A DNA stretch of 64,000 nt, taken from positions 2,790,001 through 2,854,000 of the forward strand of contig OY762962.1 of the NCBI GenBank assembly GCA_963667195.1. Reading direction: 5' to 3'. The DNA comes from UBA7703 sp963667195 (lineage in GTDB: Bacteria; Bacillota; Clostridia; Christensenellales; CAG-138). Both the position numbers and the translations under genes were made by a program. This document shows, in pieces, positions 40,341-48,278 of this stretch (the first letter of the stretch is position 1; each line of letters opens with the position of its first letter). The notes below the pieces were generated by a model, which was not told the origin of the DNA, did no database searches, and saw nothing but the letters and a program-made list of their open reading frames with translations.

Positions 40341-40919
40341 ATGACAACACGGGAAGATCAAAAAGAAAAGCGAAAACAGGAGATCCTGCTTGCCGGATTG
40401 AGCCTGTTCATTCAAAAGGGATATTCCGGCACGACGGTGAAAGATATTGCCAGCGCGGTGGGGATGAGCACGGGACTGCTGTTTCATTATTTCGCCTCGA
40501 AAGAGGAGCTGTATCTTGCGCTGATCACGCTTGGCATCGAAGGCCCGATGAGTAGCGTACAGCCGACGCAACTCGAACCGATGGCGTTTTTCGAGGCGAC
40601 TGCCGAGAAAGTGCTCGAATACATTCAGTCTGACCCGTTTGTCGCAAAGATGTTTGTGCTCATGAATCACGCCTATACCAGCGAGGACGTACCCGCGCGC
40701 GTCAAGCAAATGCTGGTCGGCTTCGATATCTATACGCCGACTGCGGAGTTTATACGAATGGGGCAGGAAAGCGGAACGATCCGCCCTGGGAATCCGCTCG
40801 CGCTTGCAATTGCGTTTTGGAGCGCGATTACCGGCATTGCAGAAACGCTCGCGATGTATTCGCATTTGCCATGCCCGGAAAGTGCATGGATTGCAGATAT
40901 CTTAAGAAATACAAAATAG
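40341..40919 (+). CDS. TetR-family transcriptional regulator
   Basis: A 192-residue repressor. The N-terminal helix-turn-helix (about residues 10-55, reading GYSGTTVKDIASAVGMSTGLLFHYFASKEEL) is a clear TetR domain; the C-terminal ligand domain is not assignable. I start at the ATG at 40341, which lies after the operators; the longer frame would begin inside the promoter. It is followed by the FAD oxidoreductase after 15 bases, so it probably controls itself and that enzyme. Confidence 0.9.
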   Translation: MTTREDQKEKRKQEILLAGLSLFIQKGYSGTTVKDIASAVGMSTGLLFHYFASKEELYLALITLGIEGPMSSVQPTQLEPMAFFEATAEKVLEYIQSDPFVAKMFVLMNHAYTSEDVPARVKQMLVGFDIYTPTAEFIRMGQESGTIRPGNPLALAIAFWSAITGIAETLAMYSHLPCPESAWIADILRNTK

Positions 40920-40934
40920 AAAAGCGGGGGAATT

Positions 40935-42419
40935 ATGAAGAAGATCATCATCGTAGGCGCGGGGCTTGCGGGCCTCACCGCCGGAGTCTACGCGCGGCAG
41001 AGTGGCTTTGACGTCACAATTTACGAAAGCCACAGCATTCCGGGCGGCGCCTCAACCAGCTGGCGCAGAAAAGGGTACTATTTCGAGGGCGGGTTGCATT
41101 GGTTGACCGGCTCTTCGCCAAAGACGCAGCTCTACAAGCTCTGGCGTGAAGTGCGCGCGCTGGACGACTCCGTGGCGGTCTATAACCGCGACCCGTTCTT
41201 CACCTATGAGATGGATGGCAAAAAGGCGTGCTTATACCGGGACGCAGACACCATGATGCAGCATTGGATCGAGCTTTCTCCCGAGGATGAAAAAGAGATC
41301 AAAACGCTTTGCAACGATGTGAAGAAACTCTCCAAGGTGCAGATGCCGGTCATGGACCTGCCGAAGCTCAAGGTAAAATATCCGGCAAAGTTTCCGCTTA
41401 CCGTGATGCTGCCCATGCTGCCAGCGCTGCCGCGAATGAAGTATTATCAGGATTTCTCCGCGGCGGAGCTCGCCGATCGGTTTCATAGCCCGCTGATTCG
41501 AAACCTCCTGAAAAACATGATCGGCGAGGATTACAGCGCTTCCGGCGTACTGTTCACTATCGCGACGCTTGCGTCCGGCGACGGCGGATATCCGTCCGGC
41601 GGTTCGCTCGCGATGGCGGGACGGATGGCTGCGTATTTCGAGCAGCTCGGCGGAACGATTCAGTATCGAACCCGCGTAGAGAAGATTACGGTAACGGACG
41701 GCATCGCTACGGGCGTTGTCGTCGCAGGCGAGCAGCTCACGGCGGACGCGGTCATCATCACGAAGGATACGCTGAGCGCGATCGACACGCTCTTTGACGA
41801 GCCGATCATGGAACCGTGGGCGGTGAAGATGCGCGCGGAGACCGATCCGATGCTGAATGTGTTTGTCGGCCTCGGTGTGGAAGCGGATCTATCCAGCCTG
41901 CCGGAGAGCACGACGTTCCCGCTCAACGAAAAAATCACCGTCGGCAATCTGACGTTTGATACGCTCGGCTATAACAATTACGCCGGGTTTGCCGGATACG
42001 CGCCGGAAGGATGCACCGCTGTCACCACGGTTCTGATGGGTGACAGCTACGATTTCTGGAAACAATGCCGCGAAAACGGCACCTACGAATCAGAAAAGCA
42101 GAAGGTCGCGGAGGCGGTGATTCGCGCCTTCGAGGAAAAATATCCGTCCTGCGCGGGCAAGGTCGCCGTTTGGGATATTGCAACCCCGCTGACCTACGAG
42201 CGGTATCTCGGCTCCTTCAAAGGCAGCTGGATGTCGCTGATGAAGAAAGGGCAGGCAAACGTCCAGTATTCGTGCAAACCGCAGAGCATTCAGAACCTCT
42301 ATTTCGCGGGTCAGCGGCTGACTTCGCCCGGCGGTTGTCCGGTTGCGCTCACGTCTGGACGCACGGCGGTGCAGCAGCTTTGCCTCGATACGGATACAGT
42401 GTTTCAAGCAAATCTTTAA
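40935..42419 (+). CDS. Phytoene desaturase-like FAD oxidoreductase
   Basis: A 494-residue flavoprotein of the phytoene dehydrogenase/carotenoid isomerase family (COG1233-like). The dinucleotide-binding motif GAGLAGLTAG with Glu about 20 residues later (YES) is at the N-terminus, then GGASTSWRRKGYYFEGGLHWL. The C-terminal FAD contact reads LYFAGQRLTSPGGCPVALTSG. No carotenoid genes are near, so a lipid or isoprenoid substrate is only a guess. GCGGGGG lies before the ATG. Probably co-transcribed with and controlled by the TetR protein. Confidence 0.85.
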   Translation: MKKIIIVGAGLAGLTAGVYARQSGFDVTIYESHSIPGGASTSWRRKGYYFEGGLHWLTGSSPKTQLYKLWREVRALDDSVAVYNRDPFFTYEMDGKKACLYRDADTMMQHWIELSPEDEKEIKTLCNDVKKLSKVQMPVMDLPKLKVKYPAKFPLTVMLPMLPALPRMKYYQDFSAAELADRFHSPLIRNLLKNMIGEDYSASGVLFTIATLASGDGGYPSGGSLAMAGRMAAYFEQLGGTIQYRTRVEKITVTDGIATGVVVAGEQLTADAVIITKDTLSAIDTLFDEPIMEPWAVKMRAETDPMLNVFVGLGVEADLSSLPESTTFPLNEKITVGNLTFDTLGYNNYAGFAGYAPEGCTAVTTVLMGDSYDFWKQCRENGTYESEKQKVAEAVIRAFEEKYPSCAGKVAVWDIATPLTYERYLGSFKGSWMSLMKKGQANVQYSCKPQSIQNLYFAGQRLTSPGGCPVALTSGRTAVQQLCLDTDTVFQANL

Positions 42420-42435
42420 TCATAAGCGCATAACA

Positions 42436-42462
42436 AAAGAGCGGGAAATCAACCCGCTCTTG
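42436..42462. terminator. Bidirectional terminator after the FAD oxidoreductase
   Basis: AAGAGCGGG and CCCGCTCTT form a stem around AAATCAA, with T-rich sequence on both sides. Confidence 0.85.
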
Positions 42463-42474
42463 ATTTTTATCAAA

Positions 42475-43026
42475 TTATTTTCTCAAACTAGGATTGCTCT
42501 GAATATAGTCAGATAGAATTTTTTCAGTGTCAAATGTTAAGGTAGTGTTCTTAGTAATTTGCTTATTGAAATCAACTGGTTTTAATAGACTAAAAATATA
42601 AGAGGTGAAGTGTCTTTGAAGCTCATAAGCCTGTTTTACATTAGCTTCTGCGAAATCGCCATTGTATATATCGTAGATAAATACTAAAAATTCAAGAGCT
42701 ACATGTCTGTGTCCTCTATATGCAAAAGGTTTATTTGCTCCCATAGAATCATCCTTGTTGACGTTTGGGAAATAGAAACGACCTATTTCAATTTGCTTTG
42801 AAAGCTCCGATAATAAATCGCACTTTCTTTCGAGTGACAAGCATTTTCTGTCCGTACTGATCCTAAGCAGAACAACAATCGATAATGTTTTATCGTACCA
42901 ATCAAGCAGCTCTTTTCGAAAAACACTAGTTAGCTCATATCTTTTCGTGTTAGTCAACCATGTATACCCAGCAGCAAATAAAGAAATAAGAATTGATATT
43001 ATCGCAAGAATGTCAGTTGTTGTCAT
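42475..43026 (-). CDS. Hypothetical protein with N-terminal membrane anchor, AT-rich
   Basis: A 183-residue protein that I do not recognise. One hydrophobic helix (about residues 5-25) is followed by a soluble domain rich in Lys, Asp, Tyr and Phe, including ELLDWYDKTL and FAYRGHRHVALEF. The base composition is clearly more AT-rich than that of most neighbours, and codon use favours A/T endings, which suggests recent acquisition. It starts 11 bases after the upstream GH114-like gene, with CGGAGGC before the ATG, so it is the third gene of that transcript. Confidence 0.72.
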   Translation of the reverse strand: MTTTDILAIISILISLFAAGYTWLTNTKRYELTSVFRKELLDWYDKTLSIVVLLRISTDRKCLSLERKCDLLSELSKQIEIGRFYFPNVNKDDSMGANKPFAYRGHRHVALEFLVFIYDIYNGDFAEANVKQAYELQRHFTSYIFSLLKPVDFNKQITKNTTLTFDTEKILSDYIQSNPSLRK

Positions 43027-43037
43027 AAAGCCTCCGA

Positions 43038-43859
43038 TTAATTGAGATCCTTAGATTGTGCTATATAATATTCGAACCCTTGTTCTTCACAAAAATGTTG
43101 GATATTCTTGATGATTGAACTTTTTTCGTCTGCATACTCTGTGAGATAGACCGAAAGCCCCGCCGACTTACATCGCGCCAGATACTCCTGATAATACGAG
43201 GTTGTATCCGCGTCCTGCCGGACGAGTGTGCCTGCATCAAAGTCGATATTCGTAAACACACACTCCTGATTGACACCCGTGATGACTGCGTTCGGAGACG
43301 CTGAGTCCAGCACCGCGCGGGAGACGTACGTGTCTCCGCCGTTGATGAGGACGGGCTTGCCATACTGCGCGAGGTCGGTCAAAATCGCATTGAGGCCGTT
43401 AAAAATCGCGTCGGTGGGGTAGAGATAGTAGACGTCCGCATTGTCCAGGAAGAAGCCGTCTACGCCCTTCTCCGCGAGCGATTTGGCTTCGTCTGCAACG
43501 AATGTCTGCCACTCCTGCTTGGAAACGTCAACCCAGAACTCGTCCGGCCAGTTGTCGTAGGGCGCGAGGGTGAGACTTTTGAGAGAATCATATCCCGCGC
43601 GAAAGGTTTCGACGCTGCCGATGTTGAGATAGGTGTAGACCTTGGTGCCTTTTTGTTGCACCGCGGCGATTTCGTCCTTCGTGAAGTATTGCGCGTCGAT
43701 GACGATGGTTTTATAGCGGCTCAGGCACGAAGCTTGCTCCGGGTCTATGCCGAGGAGGACGGCATAGGAGGTCTCCTTGGAAGTCAAAAAACTGAAAACG
43801 ACACAGAGAAGGAGCACGGCCCAAACGATGAGGATAAAAGTCGACTTCTTCATTTGCAT
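43038..43859 (-). CDS. GH114-like (endo-alpha-1,4-polygalactosaminidase-type) exported protein
   Basis: A 273-residue protein of the glycoside hydrolase family 114 / TM1410-type barrel group. An N-terminal hydrophobic helix (about 7-26) acts as signal or anchor. The barrel shows TIVIDAQYFTKDEI, KVYTYLNIGS, DGFFLDNADVYY and VNQECVFTN; the acidic residues in the third are candidate catalytic ones. The ATG at 43859 has AGGAG five bases upstream. Members cleave exopolysaccharides rich in galactosamine. The middle gene of the cupin–GH114–hypothetical set, with 15 and 11 base gaps. Confidence 0.78.
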   Translation of the reverse strand: MQMKKSTFILIVWAVLLLCVVFSFLTSKETSYAVLLGIDPEQASCLSRYKTIVIDAQYFTKDEIAAVQQKGTKVYTYLNIGSVETFRAGYDSLKSLTLAPYDNWPDEFWVDVSKQEWQTFVADEAKSLAEKGVDGFFLDNADVYYLYPTDAIFNGLNAILTDLAQYGKPVLINGGDTYVSRAVLDSASPNAVITGVNQECVFTNIDFDAGTLVRQDADTTSYYQEYLARCKSAGLSVYLTEYADEKSSIIKNIQHFCEEQGFEYYIAQSKDLN

Positions 43860-43874
43860 CAACGCTCCTAAAGT

Positions 43875-44330
43875 TTAATAGGTCGTTTGATCCTTCAGAT
43901 AATAGACTTGCTTCATGTTCTCAACGAAGATGCCGACCTTTCCGCTGTCGGGATAGAAGCAGACCTCGGGATAGTGGAAGGTGTCGAAGTCGAGGTAGAG
44001 GAGAGGCTCGGTTTCGGAGAGGTTTGTGAGCTGGTGCGCGCCGGTTTCGCCGGTCGGGAAAAAGATGGAATCGCCGGAGGTGACTTCCTGTTCGCCTTCC
44101 GGCGTGCGCAGTAAACCGCGGCCATTGAGGATGAAGAAGCACTCTTCGTTGATCGAATGGTAGTGGTAGGGGAATCCCGCTTTCTTCGGCGGCAGCTTGA
44201 TGAGGTTTGCGTAGCAGCCCTTCGCCTCGGTGCGGGGGAATAGCTCAATTTTCTCGAAATCGTGCACATCGTGATCCGGTCTGCGCGTCCAAACCGCGTC
44301 CGGGGAACTGGTGTGGCGAATGATGGGCAT
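43875..44330 (-). CDS. Cupin-domain protein
   Basis: A 151-residue single-domain cupin. Metal-binding residues His56, His58, Glu62 and His99 are in place (YHYHSINEE and GAHQL). Similar proteins act as sugar-nucleotide isomerases, dioxygenases or metal-dependent binding proteins; the sequence does not decide. AGGAGGC lies before the ATG. First gene of the cupin–GH114–hypothetical transcript. Confidence 0.85.
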   Translation of the reverse strand: MPIIRHTSSPDAVWTRRPDHDVHDFEKIELFPRTEAKGCYANLIKLPPKKAGFPYHYHSINEECFFILNGRGLLRTPEGEQEVTSGDSIFFPTGETGAHQLTNLSETEPLLYLDFDTFHYPEVCFYPDSGKVGIFVENMKQVYYLKDQTTY

Positions 44331-44360
44331 GGTAATTGCCTCCTGAAAATTTATAGTTAA

Positions 44361-45434
44361 TTAGATGAAAATGTTTATTGTATTTTTGTCAGCTAACCCG
44401 CCATAAGTTAACTCGAGTTCGTTACCTAAAAAGGATAAGTAGACTTTGTCTTTAAGAATGCTCTTGCACGTCGAAAGGGCAATTGAATCAAGCTTCGTAT
44501 TAAATGAAAATGCTAACTGGCTAAGCTCAAAATTTATTGAATGGTCCTTATTGGAGAATATAGAGTCGTGAGACGAGCTCTTCTTGAAGCGAACTCCTTC
44601 AATTTCAATTTCATCTGGACGTAGAGAATATAAGAGCCTTCGTTTCTCATCATCATGACATTTGTAAGTATAGTTCTCGTTATTAACATCAAAAGATTTG
44701 CAGCTGACTAGTGAGCCAGTTATAAGTTGATACATTTCATCAGGATAATTTATCATATTTAAATTGAAGATCTCCTGTTTTAGATCCAAACAATAGACAT
44801 TGTAGTGCATTTCTTCATGAGAACATGACCGTTTAAAGAAAAAAACCATGTCCCAGTAAGCGCTGTATTCATTTCTTATTCTTTCGAGAAATAATCTATC
44901 TCTGTAAACTTCGTATTCTATACGAGCAAATGGCTTTGAATAAATTTTTTGTTGATAGAATGATCCATACTTATCAATAAAAACTTCGCATCTGCAATCA
45001 AGTTCAATTAGTAAATGCCTATATTTCGCTTGCGGGTAATTTTTATCATATGATGAAATCTTTCCTGTCTTTTGCTCCATTAAGTCGAATATATTCTTTT
45101 TTAAATTTCGCGTGTTGGTGCGCCTATCGGGAGTCTTATATTGCACTATATTAAACAAGTCCTGCTTCATGGCGGCTCTTTTCTCAAGGGCGCATTCATC
45201 AGATCTACGGATAGAGGTAAACTTACCTGGTTTGACCGAGATGCGTTCGTAAGCATCTACAATAAATCTCTCAATATAGTGCTCATTATATACAAAATCT
45301 GGTGCTTCGAAGAAAGATAAGCTTGATAGAATTAGTTCACCATCAAAACGTGCAGAATTTACATAAAAAACTGAAAAATTCTCTCGAATACTATTGACAA
45401 AATCTTGATCGTTTTCTGCTTTCTGAATAATCAT
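44361..45434 (-). CDS. Hypothetical protein, AT-rich orphan
   Basis: A 357-residue protein with no recognisable domain or signal peptide. It is rich in Lys, Asn, Tyr and Phe and shows no membrane helix; short stretches such as LLIELDCRCEVFIDKY look like beta strands. Its AT content is much higher than the surrounding genes, and it sits between the cupin gene and the eight-tRNA array. GGAGAAG precedes the ATG. I cannot assign a function. Possible laterally acquired gene. Confidence 0.72.
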   Translation of the reverse strand: MIIQKAENDQDFVNSIRENFSVFYVNSARFDGELILSSLSFFEAPDFVYNEHYIERFIVDAYERISVKPGKFTSIRRSDECALEKRAAMKQDLFNIVQYKTPDRRTNTRNLKKNIFDLMEQKTGKISSYDKNYPQAKYRHLLIELDCRCEVFIDKYGSFYQQKIYSKPFARIEYEVYRDRLFLERIRNEYSAYWDMVFFFKRSCSHEEMHYNVYCLDLKQEIFNLNMINYPDEMYQLITGSLVSCKSFDVNNENYTYKCHDDEKRRLLYSLRPDEIEIEGVRFKKSSSHDSIFSNKDHSINFELSQLAFSFNTKLDSIALSTCKSILKDKVYLSFLGNELELTYGGLADKNTINIFI

Positions 45435-45498
45435 CTAATCACTTCTCCAATCATAGACAATGAACCTTAATACTAACCATAGTATTATTATAACAAAA

Positions 45499-45535
45499 AA
45501 ACATTCCCATAGAACAATTTTCTATGGGAATGTTT
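45499..45535 (-). terminator. Terminator of the eight-tRNA operon
   Basis: AAACATTCCCATAGAA and TTCTATGGGAATGTTT form a very strong stem with a four-base loop, followed on the minus strand by seven T residues. Confidence 0.9.
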
Positions 45536-45536
45536 C

Positions 45537-45623
45537 TGGTGCAGGAAACAGGACTTGAACCTGCATGAGTGTGACCTCACACGGACCTGAACCGTGCGCG
45601 TCTGCCAATTCCGCCATTCCTGC
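45537..45623 (-). tRNA. tRNA-Leu (CAG)
   Basis: 87 bases with CCA and a long variable arm, typical of class II tRNA. Acceptor GCAGGAA pairs with TTCCTGC. The anticodon stem CACGG/CCGTG encloses CAG. Last gene of the array. Confidence 0.93.
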
Positions 45624-45639
45624 AATGGTGTAAAAAAAG

Positions 45640-45724
45640 TGGTGGATGGGGATGGATTCGAACCATCGTAGTCTGCGACAACGGATTTACAGTCCGCTCC
45701 CTTTGGCCGCTCGGGAACCCATCC
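45640..45724 (-). tRNA. tRNA-Tyr (GTA)
   Basis: 85 bases with CCA and a long variable arm. Acceptor GGATGGG pairs with CCCATCC; anticodon loop CTGTAAA. Confidence 0.93.
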
Positions 45725-45768
45725 ACGTAAGGTGATTGGAATTGACTATTTGGTTTTCAAGGAAACTT

Positions 45769-45844
45769 TGGAGCTGGTGATGGGACTCGAACCCGCAACC
45801 TGCTGATTACAAATCAGCTGCTCTGCCAATTGAGCTACACCAGC
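45769..45844 (-). tRNA. tRNA-Thr (TGT)
   Basis: 76 bases with CCA. Acceptor GCTGGTG pairs with CACCAGC; anticodon loop TTTGTAA. Confidence 0.93.
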
Positions 45845-45853
45845 CAGCAAGTC

Positions 45854-45929
45854 TGGTGCCTCAGAGTGGACTTGAACCACCGACACAGGGATTTTCAGTC
45901 CCTTGCTCTACCAGCTGAGCTACCGAGGC
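45854..45929 (-). tRNA. tRNA-Phe (GAA)
   Basis: 76 bases with CCA. Acceptor GCCTCGG pairs with CTGAGGC with one G-U; anticodon loop CTGAAAA. Confidence 0.93.
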
Positions 45930-45938
45930 AAAGAAAAA

Positions 45939-46015
45939 TGGCGACCCGGAGGGGGCTCGAACCCCTGACCTCCAGCGTGACAGGCTGGCGTACTAACCAA
46001 CTGTACTACCGGGCC
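45939..46015 (-). tRNA. tRNA-Asp (GTC)
   Basis: 77 bases with CCA and discriminator G. Acceptor GGCCCGG pairs with CCGGGTC with one G-U; anticodon loop CTGTCAC. Confidence 0.93.
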
Positions 46016-46054
46016 ATAAAATATCATCTTGCCAAACGGCATCTCTAGCGAGAG

Positions 46055-46131
<77 letters not shown>

Positions 46132-46149
46132 AAGCACCTGAATGAAAAA

Positions 46150-46224
46150 TGGTGACCCCGAGGAGAATCGAACTCCTGTTACCGCCGTGAAAGGGCGGTG
46201 TCTTGACCGCTTGACCACGGGGCC
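46150..46224 (-). tRNA. tRNA-Glu (TTC)
   Basis: 75 bases with CCA. Acceptor GGCCCCG pairs with CGGGGTC with one G-U; anticodon loop CTTTCAC. It differs in the D-arm from the CTC gene at 34783-34858. Confidence 0.93.
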
Positions 46225-46229
46225 ACTTC

Positions 46230-46306
46230 TGGTCGGGGTGAAAGGATTCGAACCTTCGGCCCCATGCTCCCAAAGCACGTGCGCTACCGGACTGCGCTAC
46301 ACCCCG
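46230..46306 (-). tRNA. tRNA-Pro (TGG)
   Basis: 77 bases with CCA. Acceptor CGGGGTG pairs with CACCCCG; anticodon loop TTTGGGA. First gene of the array. Confidence 0.93.
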
Positions 46307-46339
46307 AAGATGGCACGCACCGCTTTTCGCGACTTTCAT

Positions 46340-46368
46340 AATATACAACAAGCTTATAAAATTGTCAA
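46340..46368 (-). promoter_or_regulatory. Promoter of the eight-tRNA operon
   Basis: On the minus strand TTGACA (46363-46368) and TATATT (46340-46345) are exactly 17 bases apart, about 34 bases before the first tRNA. Confidence 0.8.
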
Positions 46369-46410
46369 CACGGAAAACACAAAATTCTTTCATTCGATTT
46401 GATAAATCAT

Positions 46411-46418
46411 GCTATAAT
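46411..46418 (+). promoter_or_regulatory. miaB: Extended -10 promoter for miaB
   Basis: TGCTATAAT ends at 46418 and forms a perfect extended -10; the -35 is weak. The ATG at 46447 has TGGAGTG upstream. Confidence 0.6.
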
Positions 46419-46446
46419 GGATCGAGCTGAAATGGAGTGTACTAAC

Positions 46447-47805
46447 ATGGAACAAAAATCGCCTTTTCGCGACGAAACCGGACACGCCGGGCGCGCGTAT
46501 TATATTGAAACATTTGGTTGTCAAATGAACGTTCGGGACAGCGAAACAGCCGCAGGATTGCTGGAAACGCTGGGGTTTTCGCGCGGAACGGACAAAGAAA
46601 GCGCGAGCCTGATCCTCTTTAACACCTGCTGTGTGCGCGATCACGCGGAGAAGCGCGTCTTTGGCAATATCGGCGCGCTCAAGGAGCTCAAGGAGGAGAA
46701 TCCCAACCTCATCATCGGCGTTTTCGGCTGCATGATGCAGCAGCAGGAGGTCGCCGAAAAACTGTATAAACGCTTTCCGTTTGTGGATATTGTATTCGGC
46801 ACCAACCTGCTTTCGCGCCTGCCTGCGTTCGTGGAGAGCGCGGAATCCGGTGCGCGCACACTCGCGGTGGACGAGCAAAACATCCAAATCGAGGACGATT
46901 TGCCCAGCATTCGCACGGGGAAAATCAACGCGTTTGTCAACATAAACTACGGCTGCGACAACTTCTGCACCTATTGCATCGTGCCGTATGTGCGCGGGCG
47001 CGAGCGCTCCCGCGAGGCAAAAGCAGTCGTCGAGGAAGCAAGAAAGCTGGTCGCGGAAGGGTACACGGAGTTGACTCTGCTGGGCCAAAACGTCAACTCT
47101 TACGGAAAAGACCTCTCGGACGCTTCGTTTGGAAAGCTTCTTGCCGAGGTGTCCAAGGTGGATGGGCTTAAGCGGATTCGCTTCATGACGAGTCACCCGA
47201 AGGACCTCACCGACGAGATGATCGATGCCATGGCGCGCTATGAGAACGTTTGCCACCATGTGCATCTGCCGATGCAGAGCGGGTCAAATGAAATTCTTAA
47301 GCGCATGAATCGCAAATATACGCGGGAACGCTATTGGGAGATCGTGCAAAAGCTCCGCGCCGCCATGCCGGATGTGGAACTGACGACGGATATCATCGTA
47401 GGATTTCCGGGCGAAACGGAGGAGGACTTCCTCGAAACGCTCGATCTGGTCGAAAAAGTGGGGTTTGCGTCCGCGTTTACCTTCAAGTATTCGCCGCGAA
47501 AGGGAACCCGCGCCGCGACGATGGAGGAGCAGGTGCCGGAACCCGACAAACGCAGTCGTCTCCAGCGACTCAACGAGCTGCAGGAGCGAAAGTCCCGCGA
47601 AAACAACGAAAAATATATCGGCGTCACCGGCATTGTACACGTGGAGGATTGCGACGAGAAGCATGAACCCGTTTGCTACGGAAAGTTCTCCAACTTCAAG
47701 ATGGTGTATTTTCCCGGTTCGCCGGAGCTGATCGGCCAATATGTCCCGGTGACAATCACCAACGTTCTCAAGAACTCCCTCTGCGGGAAACGCGCGGACG
47801 AGTAA
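46447..47805 (+). CDS. miaB: tRNA-2-methylthio-N6-dimethylallyladenosine synthase
   Basis: Radical SAM methylthiotransferase of 452 residues that acts on i6A37 of tRNA. The N-terminal UPF0004 domain binds an auxiliary cluster (Cys25 in GCQMN, then NTCCVRD and GCMMQ). The radical SAM motif is CDNFCTYC. A C-terminal TRAM domain starts at about 380. The ATG at 46447 was chosen over an earlier in-frame ATG that lies before the promoter. It begins a group with a ylbF-like gene, mutS, mutL and miaA; MiaA makes its substrate. Confidence 0.95.
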   Translation: MEQKSPFRDETGHAGRAYYIETFGCQMNVRDSETAAGLLETLGFSRGTDKESASLILFNTCCVRDHAEKRVFGNIGALKELKEENPNLIIGVFGCMMQQQEVAEKLYKRFPFVDIVFGTNLLSRLPAFVESAESGARTLAVDEQNIQIEDDLPSIRTGKINAFVNINYGCDNFCTYCIVPYVRGRERSREAKAVVEEARKLVAEGYTELTLLGQNVNSYGKDLSDASFGKLLAEVSKVDGLKRIRFMTSHPKDLTDEMIDAMARYENVCHHVHLPMQSGSNEILKRMNRKYTRERYWEIVQKLRAAMPDVELTTDIIVGFPGETEEDFLETLDLVEKVGFASAFTFKYSPRKGTRAATMEEQVPEPDKRSRLQRLNELQERKSRENNEKYIGVTGIVHVEDCDEKHEPVCYGKFSNFKMVYFPGSPELIGQYVPVTITNVLKNSLCGKRADE

Positions 47806-47839
47806 CAAACGAATCAATAAACCGAAACACGGAGGAAAT

Positions 47840-48235
47840 ATGGAATTAGTTGAACTGGCAAGAGAACTTGGGCTTGCGCTCGCCAACTCTTGTGAATTTA
47901 TGCGTATGAAACAGGCACAAAACGACTTTGAACAAAACGAAGCGATCGCGGGACTCATGCAGGAGCTCAATGAAAAGCGCGATCGACTCATCAGCATTCT
48001 TGCGGATGAGGAAGGGGATGACTTGGAGGCGGTTTCGCTGACAAACGACATCGACCGTCTCGAATCCCAGCTCAAGGAAAGCCCGCTTTACGAGGAACTC
48101 ATCAACGCGCAGACCGCGTTCTCCACAGTGCTAACCGCGGTCAACGACGAAATCAACGCCTGCATCGGCGCTGAGACGAGCACGAGTCAGGGTTGCAGCG
48201 GAGATTGCGGCGGTTGCGGTGGCTGCAAACACTAA
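47840..48235 (+). CDS. YlbF/YmcA-family regulator with Cys-rich tail
   Basis: A 131-residue mostly helical protein of the YlbF/YmcA family. In Bacillus these form the Y-complex with YaaT and affect RNase Y processing, competence and biofilms. Here the C-terminus ends in four cysteines (119, 123, 126, 129) within Gly-rich sequence, which could hold an Fe-S cluster; the Bacillus Y-complex is reported to carry such clusters. In Bacillus ymcA also follows miaB, so the position agrees. GGAGGAA lies before the ATG, and the gap to mutS is 43 bases. Confidence 0.82.
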   Translation: MELVELARELGLALANSCEFMRMKQAQNDFEQNEAIAGLMQELNEKRDRLISILADEEGDDLEAVSLTNDIDRLESQLKESPLYEELINAQTAFSTVLTAVNDEINACIGAETSTSQGCSGDCGGCGGCKH

Positions 48236-48278
48236 CTGCCGCTTTTGATTCGATAAAACCCGAACGACGGAGGAACGA

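Noticed and set aside
42475..45540. Integrated element with attachment sites at the tRNA-Leu 3' end
   Set aside because: I found no second copy of the tRNA 3' end sequence in the AT-rich patch and no integrase gene in it.
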